DNA from: a virus
Direction: 5' to 3' (one strand)
Virus record (IMG/VR): IMGVR_UViG_3300032323_003414
Span: 1 to 58,208 of that record
Length of the DNA: 58,208 nt
The translations under genes were made by a program, and so were the position numbers. The notes below the pieces were generated by a model. That model did not search any database. It was not told the DNA's origin and worked only from the letters and a program-made list of their open reading frames with translations. Positions 31,701 through 38,096 of this stretch are shown here, in pieces. Every line of letters starts with the position of its first letter. Position 1 is the stretch's first letter.

Positions 31701-34342
31701 CCTATCTTGGAACAAGACCTACAGATATCAACATCGATGGCGGTGCATTTATTGACACCTATTCAAGTCATGCTCCTGAAGAGTTGGTACCAGGAACAAC
31801 GTTTGACACATTGGATTTCCGTGTGTACACTCGTCCAGGAGCAGATTGGGAAGGCAATGGGCATGGGTTTAACATCAAGTCTGTTAATCTTGACTACACC
31901 ACTTCTACCAACACTGTGAGTTTCACTGATGCCATGGCACATGCCGTAGCAGTAAGAGTGGTCAACGTAGACAACAGAGTTTCGTTGACTCCAGAGGTAG
32001 ATTACACAGTGGACTGGCCAACACAGACAGTCACAGTTACCAATGGGGCTAGTGATGGCGATCTTATTGAAATCAATGTTTATGGCATTGGTGGCGGTAG
32101 CCAACTGTACAAAGAAAGCTACCCTGGAGAAGTTGTAGAAAACAACTTGACTATTCCAGTAATAACTGCGGTCAATTGGCAACCTTCTACTACCTATACC
32201 AAAGGTAGCTATGTACGATATCTAAACAATGTGTATCGAACACTTGAGTCAATCTTCAGTGGGTCAACTTTCAACCCAGCATTCTATTTGTTGGTTGACG
32301 CAGGTAGTGTGTTAAATGAATTGTTGGTGGTGGTCAACGGTGAAATTGTGACCAATTATACCTATGCACCATCGGCCAACAAGTACGAAACAGTTATAAC
32401 ATTTGATGATACTTACTCCAGCTCAGACTGGGTAGTAATAACAGTATTGGGACAAACTACACCAGCACAAAGCTGGAGTTATCCATTGACTGAATATTTG
32501 CCATATATTGGCAGCACCTATATTTTATCCAACAGTTTGCAAGGTACCAACGATATCAATCTCATAGTTGAACGAAATGGTCAAAGATTGCGTCCACCTG
32601 AAAGCATTGAGTACATCGGTAATGGCACTTCAGTTGGACCATATTACTTGCCAACCCGTGGTGAAACTCCACAGGGGCTGATTGCAGACAACGATGTAGT
32701 GGTTTATGTCAACCAAATTCGTCAAAATCTCAGTGTTGATTACACTGTGAGTCCTTGGGACGGCAGCAGTGATCGATATGTAGAATTTAACACAGCGCCT
32801 GCAGAAGATGCAACCATTGTAATAGCAGTCACAACTGATGCCAATTACACAGTCAACAATGACGAGCTGACACTTAGGGTTGGTGCTGCCGGTGATGCTG
32901 TGATTGCAGTGACCACATGGAACGATACCAACGAGCAAAATATATTGACTCAAGTGTTCCAAGGGCCCACACAAACAGGCGTCACAGTAGGTCAACCTTA
33001 CGATACCACAGATTTTGACGTTGGCACAGTCACAGGAGCCCCTGGATCTTTTGATTACACTGCAGGAACAGTGGTTCAAACCAATGACTTTGACACTGGC
33101 AGACCTATTGTCAATGCAGAAAGACTGTGGGTAACCTTGAACGGTTGGAGATTGGTTGCAGGCCAAGACTTTACAGTCAGTGGCAGTGTTGTTACCATTG
33201 GAGGTAGCACAATCAGCCCTGGAGATGTGGTAGTAATTACATCATTCACAATGAGCGTGGTTCCTGAGGCTATTTCGTTCCGCATATTCCAAGACATGCT
33301 GGGCAATCAAAAGATATATCGTATTATCAGAGACAATACCACAGTGCTGACACAAGCACTGTCTGAATCAGCCGATGTAATTCATGTTGAGAATGCCAGC
33401 CGTCTTAGCCAACCAAACACCGCAGCCAATATATTTGGTCAGCTTACTATAAACGGCGAAAGAATCACTTATCGCAATAGAGATATTGTGGCCAACACTG
33501 TTTCTGGTCTGAGACGTGGTACAGCTGGTACAGCCATTGACTCGCACAGTGTAGGTAGTGTGGTAACAGACATTGGCCGTGGAGACATGCTGCCAACCCG
33601 TTATCAAAAGACCACACTGACAGCTCCATTCATTGGCGATGATATTACCACTACCTATGTCACAGAACTAACCTATAATAACAATGTAGTGACCACAGAT
33701 GCTGGCACGGTACAAGTTTACATAGGCACCACACTGGGGACTCTATCTGAATTGCCGCAGAGTTCGTACACTGTAACATCCATAGAACCAGTGGCTGTGA
33801 CATTAAATTTTGTTCCAGTGGCTGGATTGATTGTCAGAGTACAGTACATTTCTCCAACCAGCGTGGTTACAAATACTGATATTTCAACCACAGGATCCAG
33901 TGCAACCTTTGAAACACTCACAATAGCCAGCTCAGAAATCATTGACCCTGCTGATTATACAGTGAGCACAGTGAGCCCAGTCACAGTGATATTTGATACT
34001 GCGCCTGCAGCCAAACAGATTATACAAATTGGAGACAGCAACAGTTTGACTTTCTTTGTGGGCAACGGTACTACATCAACTTACGTAACTGATATAGAGC
34101 TTGGAAGAGCAGTACAAGTCAAAGTGGGCGGCACGTTATTGGATCAATCTCAGTATGATGTACTTTCGGTAAATCCAGTAACAGTTGAATTGGCAACAGC
34201 ACCCGCTGCCACACTGGAAATTGACATCTTTATTCAGCAGGCGTTGGTAATGTATGCTCAAGGCGATGGTACACCAAGCAATGGTCGCCCATTGCAGGAA
34301 CAGCCCACACTAGCCGCCTGGTTTATTGAAGGTCGGGTTTAA
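19727..34342 (+). CDS. Giant modular baseplate/tail-fibre virion protein (4871 residues) with FG-GAP-like repeats
   Basis: One unbroken frame of 14.6 kb occupies the gp7-gp8 slot after gp6. The N-terminus (TVDFLPEIFRTPTNRQFLSATLDQL) matches large structural proteins that follow gp6 in other large myophages. Seven FG-GAP-like motifs lie at about residues 2171, 2229, 2350, 2594, 2720, 2920 and 3008 (for example FGASVDVSDDALTLIVGSP), suggesting an integrin-type seven-bladed propeller. Five short W-(x)n-Y-x-x-G-x-x-V/I modules like chitin-binding CBM5/12 domains lie near 1765, 2791, 3737, 3862 and 4150. Many copies of a beta-module that ends in a (T)AP(A)...I/V pattern occur. An IREVKPYHVKIKEF segment (near 3630) and a GLRRGT-containing module (near 4600) are typical of phage fibres. 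It probably forms the baseplate periphery and binds the host surface. I saw no frame break. Confidence 0.8.
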   Translation: MAQTRIRTVDFLPEIFRTPTNRQFLSATLDQLVQDPKLKPTQGFIGRRVGPGVNPKESYVLEPTKTRTDYQLEPGVVFLKPNTNTVETAVTYPGLVDSIKVKGGTTTRQDRLWESEYYSWDPFVDLDKFINFSQYYWLPAGPDSVDVFADPVPLTDDFTVTRNSNNYTFSGVPGTNPTITLVRQGSYDFNVQQNGHRFWIQAVPGTSGVLPQTPNQSSREVLGVTNNGEDNGTITFNVPAKSAQNFYYQLEDAGTVDFATSIQFDDINNIYVSEFIERYGGIDGVKDLNGRTVIFLSNAGWFFTGLYDSAGQPYDSVPFDETVEISLDSQRYSVWRINYVFDDSLNPYIRLTVDRPVNNLSRLLTLYGNQYANISFYKNSSGLFEQIPLITANLDILYYQDADNPELFGIIKLVDQSGDQDIDIDEIVGQKNYTSPNGVTFSNGLKIQFQGPTTPPSYEQKEYYVEGVGTAIELVPVTSLITPETYTRSSTVPYDSTPYDATPFDDTLNAPVDQDYITINRASKDLNAWTRSNRWFHVDIINATAQYNNTVPFLDNNARAKRPVLEFVPGLKLFDFGTQGIEPINIIDFRETDAMSNINGSIGYSVDGYAFATGSRVIFAADRDPEVRNKIYQVTFIEPSGGGTPIIDLQPANLNKPDEPFDVVAVCLSGVTLQGQSFWFNNETWIPAQQKSGVNQPPLFDVYDAAGYSFSDGLIYPSTSFRGTKLFSYAPGEGVTDKIIGQPLKYLTINNVGDIVFDTNLYMDTFVYVEDTISVEKPIGEGFVRQYADRTNFRKLIGWETAESTVMSRQSFSFTYNNEPLIIDIPVSQDSATVPVKVYVNAVFLTTDNYTYEITSNSTIITFINPPPVDASIEVTVVSDVASPTGFYTVPLNLENNPLNDQVTTLTLGTIRNYYNGICQNISAFTGEINGINNTRDLGNLIPYGDQIIQNSAPVLMTAVFTNNTEYDFFQSLEFTSYQYQKFKNVLVDTVIKNDFQNMTVAEILDACVTQINFGKTELSPFYWSDMLPSGETYQETVYTVTPITTDTFDTLYSYDLDSANYQAILIYLNNELLINGVEYEVAVDGPRVTILVPLAVGDVVSIREYENTFGNYVPTTPTKMGMYPSFIPEKFVDTTYITPTEVIRGHDGSITVAYQDIRDDILLEFEKRIYDNLKVDQLDIPLTYADVAPGQFRTTDYTQQEITTIMGTSFLAWVGANNLPYKDQEYNAANQFTWNYSASLNKLNNETLLGAWRGIYNYFYDTDAPNTRPWEMLGFSKRPTWWEQEYGPAPYTSGNLVLWEDLEAGRVMDPAAPYIIPKYRRPGLTAVIPSDSEGNLLPPYAVMVGEYDPGSFRKSWTVGDDGPVENAWRTSSAWPFAVQRLLALTKPAKYFSYYIDRDAYRFNEELGQWVYFDRTRTLDAGTIQVYGTGISKNSYLNWVVDYNKVIGKETTTALSNILDNLDVRLCYRMAAFSDKQYIKLFTEKSSPNSLNTSLLLPDESYQLLLYKNPTIASLTWSSVIIQKSDLGYTVYGYSTTKPYFEIRASIPNGNYRTITVADTVVRVPDDYSDTVVQVPYGYEFVGVNSVVDFLLSYGAFMDAQGMTFEDQERGRILNWSQMAQEFVYWSKQGWAVGSLININPVANVLQIVKPGLIAEPLSTTAPEDILLNQNKQPLQGLDYVVDRYENAFQLTAVNNNTFSYLNAKFTAYENLIVLDNTSIFNDLIYNPTTGARQSRLLFTGYTTYEWNGSLDAQGFILNQDNIQDWIPNKSYTKGQIVKYKDAYWSAVKIIPPQEKFDFQFWLKSDYAEIQKGLLPNAATKAQFIRGFYDTNQVNQERDADLLAFGLIGFRPRRYMQNLNLDDISQVNLYQQFLGIKGTTQATDIFTKANLGKEVAEYEIFENWAIQRAIYGANANRSYYELRLNQALLQGNPSTIQVIEPQQYSIADQTVQVNHLWKESYPITSPDILPTSFLNATDVQLPTAGYVNWDDADIKLFDFAELTALINDIENIQVGTSVWVAKDNSYDWNIYRNNLVLYNIVQVRDNLNGTCTLRFANQHGLTKDQHIVVKYFGQGVDGTYQVLSVPSLDTITVALTLGGAVTQLTGIGVCFVLESMRVRQAADVSNLVYANSLLPGNRAWVDDDGTGHWVVYEKINPFTPALALSPLEPVINSRYGSAITQGFGGFGALVGAPGLNNEVGGVYGFTKGGSLDYVETLLLQPGANNFENFGSAVTSGGNQWGAVGAANSWAKQGYAVTVNRNINSGDYLQSQLLTEIPYRIDQITSTGASTYSVTGVTLTDTSKVSVVVNDVVLPQGTAWIISGSNIVFQSGYIPTAGKTINVFNYDEYSYSINVSNDERWLYIGAPAGNRVYAYNRVDVQSQVKNFVGDGTRTDFFVADVIIVDDDSSSGGIGSTQIGVTVNNIPKTAGVDFDYVNGTVIFDTAPNTDDKVRVIRLLSKTYFPAEITAGNFIPGKQYQIATSGSTNFTLIGASSNAVGTVFTATGAGTGTGTAAIMNFDIDMIYPVTDIYSFSVYVNSVLQRPNMDYSFNSTTKTITFVNTAPLGTVLINCATHFKYVDYIDSAVVGTLTAGARFGHSLTSTTDGRQFTAGAPNATADNKLLAGQVFQVDRSVERFTVTNTAQTQYSTLRNFNGPATVKVNATFLIPDAYNNNGQFTEVDANTVNITASLNIGDIIEIETNTFKLMQAVSSNAPQAGAVFGTAIDQCPNNCSLYIGQPNDSAVVPEAGSVERFVNQSRLYGIITGTSQSPTLTPGDTIRINQVDVAVPTPSTWSSGVTWSAGSYVIYSSAIYKALRAVPVSVSISDTTYWIQSSWLELYASTINAAAEPNNIGLIEVPNAQATVSNGYLTISVLNSNAATPFTQLTVLPGLGDAFYDIGFDTQYYTQTIQAPGQLAYAHFGASVDVSDDALTLIVGSPQGTAFTPTTFDNGTTYFDSRSTEYFDPLNESGVAYTYDFLAAANESIYNPGKFVFGQQIYDDTLASLDEFGTAVSYSNGIMLVGAPQDDLNDSSGDYGRVAKLNNADRSPAWKPVYIQTPIVDVNLINSVFMYDRLESKVTQYLDFIDPLQGKILGAAKQNIDYLGAVDPAAYNTGDINNYGDTWVENHLGEIWWDLSTVRFIDYHQGDIDYASRRWGQLFPGSTVDVYQWIESPTPPATYQGPGTVYSTTSYTVSSKLDALGMFTARYYFWVKGIPEVASRLKKTLSVQAIAQYIENPRSSGISYVAFINPSTTAIYNARNYISAQDTILHIEFDKIANNDNVHVEYDLISAGNPDSFLEANLYRKMLDSFCGEDTLGNKVPDTTLSPADLYGVQFRPRQSFFVDRFLALQNYLERANAIMAQYPLSDSRSFALLNSSEPEPTSASGEWNKRVLTYQELTFQDLSEVPVGYKYLVASDSTNNGLWTIYSVTLGNALLGAPKELLLTRVQNYDTKLYWEYIDWIQPGYNAGIKPVAEVATYNELLRLTIPNGSSAKVTRNSFGKFEIYQYLDGQWIRVVLEDGTVRIKETIWDYAAGKFGFDVETFDSQYFDQFPGAETRQIIKAINEQLLIDELAIFRNSLLLLVFEFILTEQIAPDWLFKTSLIDVNHKIRDLLPYQIFRQDNQDFVLDYIREVKPYHVKIKEFNLRYEGIDTYDGNVTDFDCPAYYDTDLQEFLAPALDDTVPPKYSNSVPSSSPIWYQTPWNQWYQNYTLQLQGADVIEPGIGYTVPPEITVGVEWQPSTAVTNGEQLFYQNYLYTVLDSGTTGTVAPTFTSGTATNGTATLGFAGTRAKAVARVNTAGQLVEVIVVVPGSGYIVTPTMTVSGGNGTGARAVPVLGNELARHILTVIKYDRYNYVSQVVDWQTNTNYTQGQLIRFQNNVYSANQALNSGTIFDPTEYTIVDESTLDAADRVIGLYTPTPNEPGRELAQVITGIDYPGVQVMGPNFNQNTGYDVGNFDINPYDNIDFGPEGRPTYSESILDAVYESAFTDTYLGTRPTDINIDGGAFIDTYSSHAPEELVPGTTFDTLDFRVYTRPGADWEGNGHGFNIKSVNLDYTTSTNTVSFTDAMAHAVAVRVVNVDNRVSLTPEVDYTVDWPTQTVTVTNGASDGDLIEINVYGIGGGSQLYKESYPGEVVENNLTIPVITAVNWQPSTTYTKGSYVRYLNNVYRTLESIFSGSTFNPAFYLLVDAGSVLNELLVVVNGEIVTNYTYAPSANKYETVITFDDTYSSSDWVVITVLGQTTPAQSWSYPLTEYLPYIGSTYILSNSLQGTNDINLIVERNGQRLRPPESIEYIGNGTSVGPYYLPTRGETPQGLIADNDVVVYVNQIRQNLSVDYTVSPWDGSSDRYVEFNTAPAEDATIVIAVTTDANYTVNNDELTLRVGAAGDAVIAVTTWNDTNEQNILTQVFQGPTQTGVTVGQPYDTTDFDVGTVTGAPGSFDYTAGTVVQTNDFDTGRPIVNAERLWVTLNGWRLVAGQDFTVSGSVVTIGGSTISPGDVVVITSFTMSVVPEAISFRIFQDMLGNQKIYRIIRDNTTVLTQALSESADVIHVENASRLSQPNTAANIFGQLTINGERITYRNRDIVANTVSGLRRGTAGTAIDSHSVGSVVTDIGRGDMLPTRYQKTTLTAPFIGDDITTTYVTELTYNNNVVTTDAGTVQVYIGTTLGTLSELPQSSYTVTSIEPVAVTLNFVPVAGLIVRVQYISPTSVVTNTDISTTGSSATFETLTIASSEIIDPADYTVSTVSPVTVIFDTAPAAKQIIQIGDSNSLTFFVGNGTTSTYVTDIELGRAVQVKVGGTLLDQSQYDVLSVNPVTVELATAPAATLEIDIFIQQALVMYAQGDGTPSNGRPLQEQPTLAAWFIEGRV

Positions 34343-34362
34343 TTTTTAAGGTAAATAATTTC

Positions 34363-34518
34363 ATGCAAGAAAACACTGATAAAATACAATCTCAGCAAGA
34401 ATCTCAAAAATCCAAACCTACGACCAAGCCCAACGAACGTGCTGGTGTTGCAGTCATGGGACATGTCAGAATATTTGATCCTAATTCTCAAGAAGTAATA
34501 TTGGAGACACGAGCATGA
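34363..34518 (+). CDS. 51-residue protein related to the N-terminus of the next virion protein
   Basis: A short gene of 51 codons running from the ATG at 34363 to a TGA that overlaps the next ATG (ATGA). Its first ~25 residues are Gln/Lys-rich. The second half, GVAVMGHVRIFDPNSQEVIL, resembles residues 5-24 of the next protein, VKIEGFVKIFDPITKEIFVD. The pair look like a short duplicate, or a split of one family. AAGG at 34348-34351 may serve as ribosome site. The function is unknown; as part of the late block it is probably a small virion or assembly protein. Confidence 0.65.
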   Translation: MQENTDKIQSQQESQKSKPTTKPNERAGVAVMGHVRIFDPNSQEVILETRA

Positions 34519-35117
34519 TGCAAGTACCTGTAAAAATTGAGGGATTTGTCAAGATATTTGACCCAATTACCAAAGAGATATTTGTAGATAAAAAGAACGC
34601 TATTCATTATGAAAATATTTCCATAAGCATGGCCAACACTTTGGCCAATAAGAACATAGGTCAAATTTATGTTATGGCATTTGGCAACGGCGGTAGCTCA
34701 GTTGATCCCACTGGTGTGATCACATATTTGCCACCCAATACTGTAGGGCAAAATGCCGATCTTTATAATCCTACCTACGCCAAGGTAGTTGACAACAACT
34801 CATCATTGAACACAGATCCTAGTCGTAACAATCTCACTGTGTTGCATACCACAGGAACTGTGTACACAGACATTTTGGTCACTTGTTTGCTGGATTACGG
34901 CGAACCTGCTGGACAACAAGCATTTGACAACTCTACCAATTTCAATGGTGAGTATGTATTTGACGAGCTAGGGTTAAAAACCTGGAACGGAAGCCCTGAT
35001 GATTTACGCTTGATCACCCATGTGATTTTTCACCCAGTGCAAAAGAGCTTAAATCGCCAGATTCAAATTGATTACACTGTGCGGATACAAACACTTACTA
35101 ATTTGAGTGCCGCATAA
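34515..35117 (+). CDS. Virion structural protein (200 residues)
   Basis: This belongs to a family common after the large baseplate genes of aquatic T4-like phages. The hallmarks are VKIFDP, a short linker, NAIHYENISISMANTLANK (about 28-46) and IYVMAFGNGGSS (about 51-62). The rest is beta-rich. It is likely a small baseplate or fibre-attachment protein. The ATG lies inside the stop of the 51-residue gene (ATGA), so translation is coupled; a second ATG at 34518 is an equal choice. Two late-promoter-like octamers follow at its 3' end. Confidence 0.65.
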   Translation: MMQVPVKIEGFVKIFDPITKEIFVDKKNAIHYENISISMANTLANKNIGQIYVMAFGNGGSSVDPTGVITYLPPNTVGQNADLYNPTYAKVVDNNSSLNTDPSRNNLTVLHTTGTVYTDILVTCLLDYGEPAGQQAFDNSTNFNGEYVFDELGLKTWNGSPDDLRLITHVIFHPVQKSLNRQIQIDYTVRIQTLTNLSAA

Positions 35118-35145
35118 ATATGTGTAGATTACGATATGATAAATA
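35113..35145 (+). promoter_or_regulatory. Pair of T4-late-type octamers before a tail-fibre gene
   Basis: CATAAATA (35113-35120) overlaps the previous stop codon. GATAAATA (35138-35145) lies 22 bases before the ATG at 35168. Each matches seven of eight bases of TATAAATA. The second is better placed to leave a leader containing the GCGGAG ribosome site at 35154-35159. Confidence 0.6.
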
Positions 35146-35167
35146 TCTCTAAAGCGGAGTAGAACAG

Positions 35168-36595
35168 ATGGCATATACAATTAACCTTACTGATGGTACC
35201 ATTTTTGCTGTTATAGCAGACGGTACTATTAACACCGATTCTAGCATGACCCTTGTGGGCAAAAACTATGCTGGCTACGGTGAATTCTTGGATGAAAACT
35301 TCATTCACTTATTGGAAAACAGTGCTAATACCACTGCACCAGGGGACCCATTGGTTGGTCAACTTTGGTGGGATAAAACCAATGGTGTAATGAAAGTCTA
35401 TAACGGTACTACATTTAAAGTAGTATCAGCGGCCACAGCCAGTTCTTCAACTCCATCCAGCAACGTTATTGGCGACCTTTGGTTTGATACTACAAACGCT
35501 CAGTTGAAAGTATTCAATGGGTCGGGCTTTATTTTAGTTGGACCTGCATTTACAGCAGGTACTGGTACTTCAGGCGCCATTGTTGACACAGTTACAGACA
35601 ATTCACCAGGATCAGATCACGTTGTTGTAAAAATATTTGTCAACAACACTATTGTTGCTATATTTTCCAAAGATGCTACCTTTACTCCAGCGGCCGCACT
35701 AAGCGGATTTGCAACTATCTCACCAGGTTTGAACATGAGCACACTGTATCCAGACATGCTGGGTACTGCATCAAACGCTGACAGACTTGACACATTGAAC
35801 AGCACTCAGTTCATGCGTTCAGATGCAAACACATCAACATCTGGTACATTGAGCGTTCTCAATGACACAGGTCTTTATGTTGGTGGCGACAGCGACGGAC
35901 GTTTGTTTGTTACAGGCACAGATGTATATCTGCGCAACCAAACATCAGATGGCGATATAATATTCCAAGTCAATGACGGCGGATCAACAACTACTTGCAT
36001 GACCATTGACGGAGCAACATCCAACGTTAATATCAATACCAATTTGGTAGTGTCAGGCTTGATTGCTGCCACAGGAAACTCAGTAAATTTTGGTACAGCC
36101 GCAGTTTCAGTTGGTAGTCTTGTTAACAACAACGCCAACGGAGTTGGTAACATTGGTAGCTCAAGCAAGTTTTTCAATACTATATTTGCCAAAGCAACAT
36201 CAGCAGAATACGCTGACTTGGCTGAAAGATTTGCGGCAGATGCTGTATATCCAGCAGGAACAGTGGTCATGCTTGGTGGCGAAAAAGAAATTACCATAGC
36301 CACAGATGAGTTATCAGACGATGTATTTGGAGTTATCAGTACACGAGCAGCCTACACAATGAACGGGGCCGCCGGTGACGATGACACTCATCCACCTATT
36401 GCGATGACAGGTCGTGTTCCAGTGTTAGTAACAGGCACTGTACGTAAGGGCGATCGACTAGTGGCAGCAGGCATGGGCCTGGCCAGAGCCGCAAAGAAAG
36501 ATGAAATCACTGCATTGAATGTGATTGGTCGTGCGCTTGAGAATAAAACATCAACTGGCGAAGGCACAGTTGAAGCAGTTGTAACGATCAACTAA
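35168..36595 (+). CDS. Tail-fibre-like virion protein with C-terminal ADLAE domain
   Basis: A 475-residue protein. Residues ~25-120 contain two fibre-type repeats, VGQLWWDKTNGVMKVYNGTTF and IGDLWFDTTNAQLKVFNGSGF. A beta-rich shaft follows. The C-terminal ~125 residues begin with SAEYADLAERFAAD, then YPAGTVVMLGG and a FGVISTRAAYTMN segment. This end domain is common on cyanophage and related tail fibres and resembles domains that aid folding or are self-cleaved; cleavage here is not shown. A role in host recognition is likely. It stands alone behind late-type promoter motifs. Confidence 0.75.
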   Translation: MAYTINLTDGTIFAVIADGTINTDSSMTLVGKNYAGYGEFLDENFIHLLENSANTTAPGDPLVGQLWWDKTNGVMKVYNGTTFKVVSAATASSSTPSSNVIGDLWFDTTNAQLKVFNGSGFILVGPAFTAGTGTSGAIVDTVTDNSPGSDHVVVKIFVNNTIVAIFSKDATFTPAAALSGFATISPGLNMSTLYPDMLGTASNADRLDTLNSTQFMRSDANTSTSGTLSVLNDTGLYVGGDSDGRLFVTGTDVYLRNQTSDGDIIFQVNDGGSTTTCMTIDGATSNVNINTNLVVSGLIAATGNSVNFGTAAVSVGSLVNNNANGVGNIGSSSKFFNTIFAKATSAEYADLAERFAADAVYPAGTVVMLGGEKEITIATDELSDDVFGVISTRAAYTMNGAAGDDDTHPPIAMTGRVPVLVTGTVRKGDRLVAAGMGLARAAKKDEITALNVIGRALENKTSTGEGTVEAVVTIN

Positions 36596-36735
36596 GAAAG
36601 GATTTGATTTATAGACCCAGCTATAATGTTTTAACAACGACGCTTGTGGTGAACAACCACTTTACTATTGTAAGCAATAGAACGCCGTTAATTATAGCGT
36701 TGATATAATTCAACTAATACAAAGGGAACAACAGA
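36596..36735 (+). other. Intergenic leader with three hairpins
   Basis: The 140 bases between two fibre genes contain GTGGT/ACCAC (36646-36660), CTATTG-TAAG-CAATAG (36665-36680) and AACGC/GCGTT (36681-36701). A TATAAT follows at 36704-36709 with no good -35 element, then an AAAGGGAA ribosome site. The hairpins lack T-runs and may stabilise the downstream mRNA end. Confidence 0.45.
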
Positions 36736-37713
36736 ATGGCATATTCACTTGGATCAGTAATACTAGCCGACGATTATAATATTTTCGCGCAAGGCGGGGC
36801 GGCTAGCCCAGACAATAACGTAGCCAATATCAACTCGGTATGGGGGATAGGTAACGGCGACAGGGGATATGGTCAAACAGTTCTACCTATAGTTCCTACA
36901 GTTTCAGCCGGTGCAAACGTGGTTACAGCCACTCAATGGACTACACTGTTAAACCGTATTTCTAGTGCAGCCACACATCAAAGTTCTAGTATTACACCAA
37001 TTACCAGCCCTACAGTTGGCAATACTATTTCAGCTTTTGCGGCTCTGTCTACAAATATCACCACAATCTACAACAACAGATTGAATTGTGTTTCTTCAGG
37101 AACTTCTATTACGTCTGGTGGTAGTGTCGATCGTACTACCGGCTGGGGAACCAGCGTTACATTTACACAAACCATCACATTTGCATCTGGTGACGCCGCA
37201 CGTTATTTCTTCAACGCAGGTGGTAGAGTTACATTGAGCTACAGCCGTTCAGGCGGATCTGTAAATTCACAAAACACTGCAATTACAGATTTGTGTACAG
37301 CAGTTGGCACAATCACTATCACAGGTGGGTCAGGTACTGCTACAATCGCTGGTGGTACATTCACTGGTACTAACAAAACTGGCGGATCAGGATCTCCAAC
37401 TATTGCATCTACTACAGGTTATTACGACCTTACCACGTCTAACGTACAAGTGTTTACACAGAGTGCAAGTTCCTACTATGGTTACGAAGGTAACTCATTG
37501 ACCATTAACGTAAGATCCAATGGAGCACAAGGCTCAAATGCTGACACAGGTTCTGTGATTACAGTTGCAACTACTATTTCTAAACCGGGTGGATTGACCA
37601 CTGTTGATGGCACGCTAAATGCCACAATGACCTTGTTACCTAGCGAAACAACCAATCTAACAACAACCAGCTGGGGAACACCAACTATGTCTGGTAGCCA
37701 AACTGGATCATAA
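36736..37713 (+). CDS. Gly/Ser/Thr-rich tail-fibre-like structural protein
   Basis: A 325-residue protein. Its N-terminal ~95 residues (ILADDYNIFA, NSVWGIGNGDRGYGQ, ITATQW-like VTATQWTTLLNRI) form a pattern found in small virion proteins of aquatic phages. The remainder is beta-rich and dominated by Gly, Ser and Thr (for example GTITITGGSGTATIAGG), as in fibre tips or adhesion proteins. The precise role is unknown. It is the last gene of the structural block and is followed directly by a strong terminator. Confidence 0.6.
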   Translation: MAYSLGSVILADDYNIFAQGGAASPDNNVANINSVWGIGNGDRGYGQTVLPIVPTVSAGANVVTATQWTTLLNRISSAATHQSSSITPITSPTVGNTISAFAALSTNITTIYNNRLNCVSSGTSITSGGSVDRTTGWGTSVTFTQTITFASGDAARYFFNAGGRVTLSYSRSGGSVNSQNTAITDLCTAVGTITITGGSGTATIAGGTFTGTNKTGGSGSPTIASTTGYYDLTTSNVQVFTQSASSYYGYEGNSLTINVRSNGAQGSNADTGSVITVATTISKPGGLTTVDGTLNATMTLLPSETTNLTTTSWGTPTMSGSQTGS

Positions 37714-37733
37714 TAGGTAATATTGACAAAGAA

Positions 37734-37753
37734 AAAGGACCTTCGGGTCCTTT
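37734..37753. terminator. TTCG-loop terminator closing the structural block
   Basis: AAAGGACC-TTCG-GGTCCTTT is a perfect 8-bp stem with a stable tetraloop, preceded by an A-run and followed by TTTACTTTT. It separates the late virion genes from the transferase/radical SAM operon. Confidence 0.85.
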
Positions 37754-37779
37754 ACTTTTGGTACATACTTTGTTATAAT
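37751..37779 (+). promoter_or_regulatory. Sigma70-like promoter of the radical SAM/transferase operon
   Basis: TTTACT (37751-37756) and a perfect TATAAT (37774-37779) are 17 bases apart, immediately after the terminator. The predicted start, about 37786, would fall at or just before the first start codon, so the message would be leaderless or nearly so. Alternatively the -10 match is fortuitous and the operon is fed by read-through. Confidence 0.5.
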
Positions 37780-37790
37780 GGAGTATGACC

Positions 37791-38096
37791 ATGGACCCAA
37801 ATCAACTAACACAAGAGATCAAAAATCGTTTTGATCATGCTACCCAAAAAAAACTTCTACGAGAAAAATATCAAAGCAAGCTGACCTTTGCCGCACAGGG
37901 CGGTATGTGGCGAGCAGGACCAGAACTACTTGCTCTATTAAAATCTCAGCCCAAAGAAGAAATTGTCATTGAGGATCTTTACGGCACACCCGTCAAAGTA
38001 AATGCCCTGGCTCTTGAGAATCTAGCCCACAGTTATTGGCAAGAACAAATGAACGCCTGGCTAATTGAACATACAGAACTGTCAAGACAACGATGA
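37791..38096 (+). CDS. Conserved small phage protein of unknown function
   Basis: 101 residues if started at the ATG at 37791, which has GGAG seven bases upstream; the in-frame ATG at 37785 would add two residues but sits against the GGAG. Residues include LREKYQSKLTFAAQGGMW and a C-terminal LAHSYWQEQMNAWL helix. Similar proteins occur in cyanophage-like genomes near structural genes. No catalytic motif is visible. It is the first gene of the operon and overlaps the next start by four bases. Confidence 0.65.
   Translation: MDPNQLTQEIKNRFDHATQKKLLREKYQSKLTFAAQGGMWRAGPELLALLKSQPKEEIVIEDLYGTPVKVNALALENLAHSYWQEQMNAWLIEHTELSRQR

Noticed and set aside
34350-34357. GGTAAATA as another late promoter
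   Set aside because: It is only five bases before the ATG at 34363, too close to leave a leader; AAGG there better serves as a ribosome site.
37723-37728. TTGACA as a -35 element
   Set aside because: No -10 hexamer lies 15-19 bases downstream, and the terminator stem follows instead.
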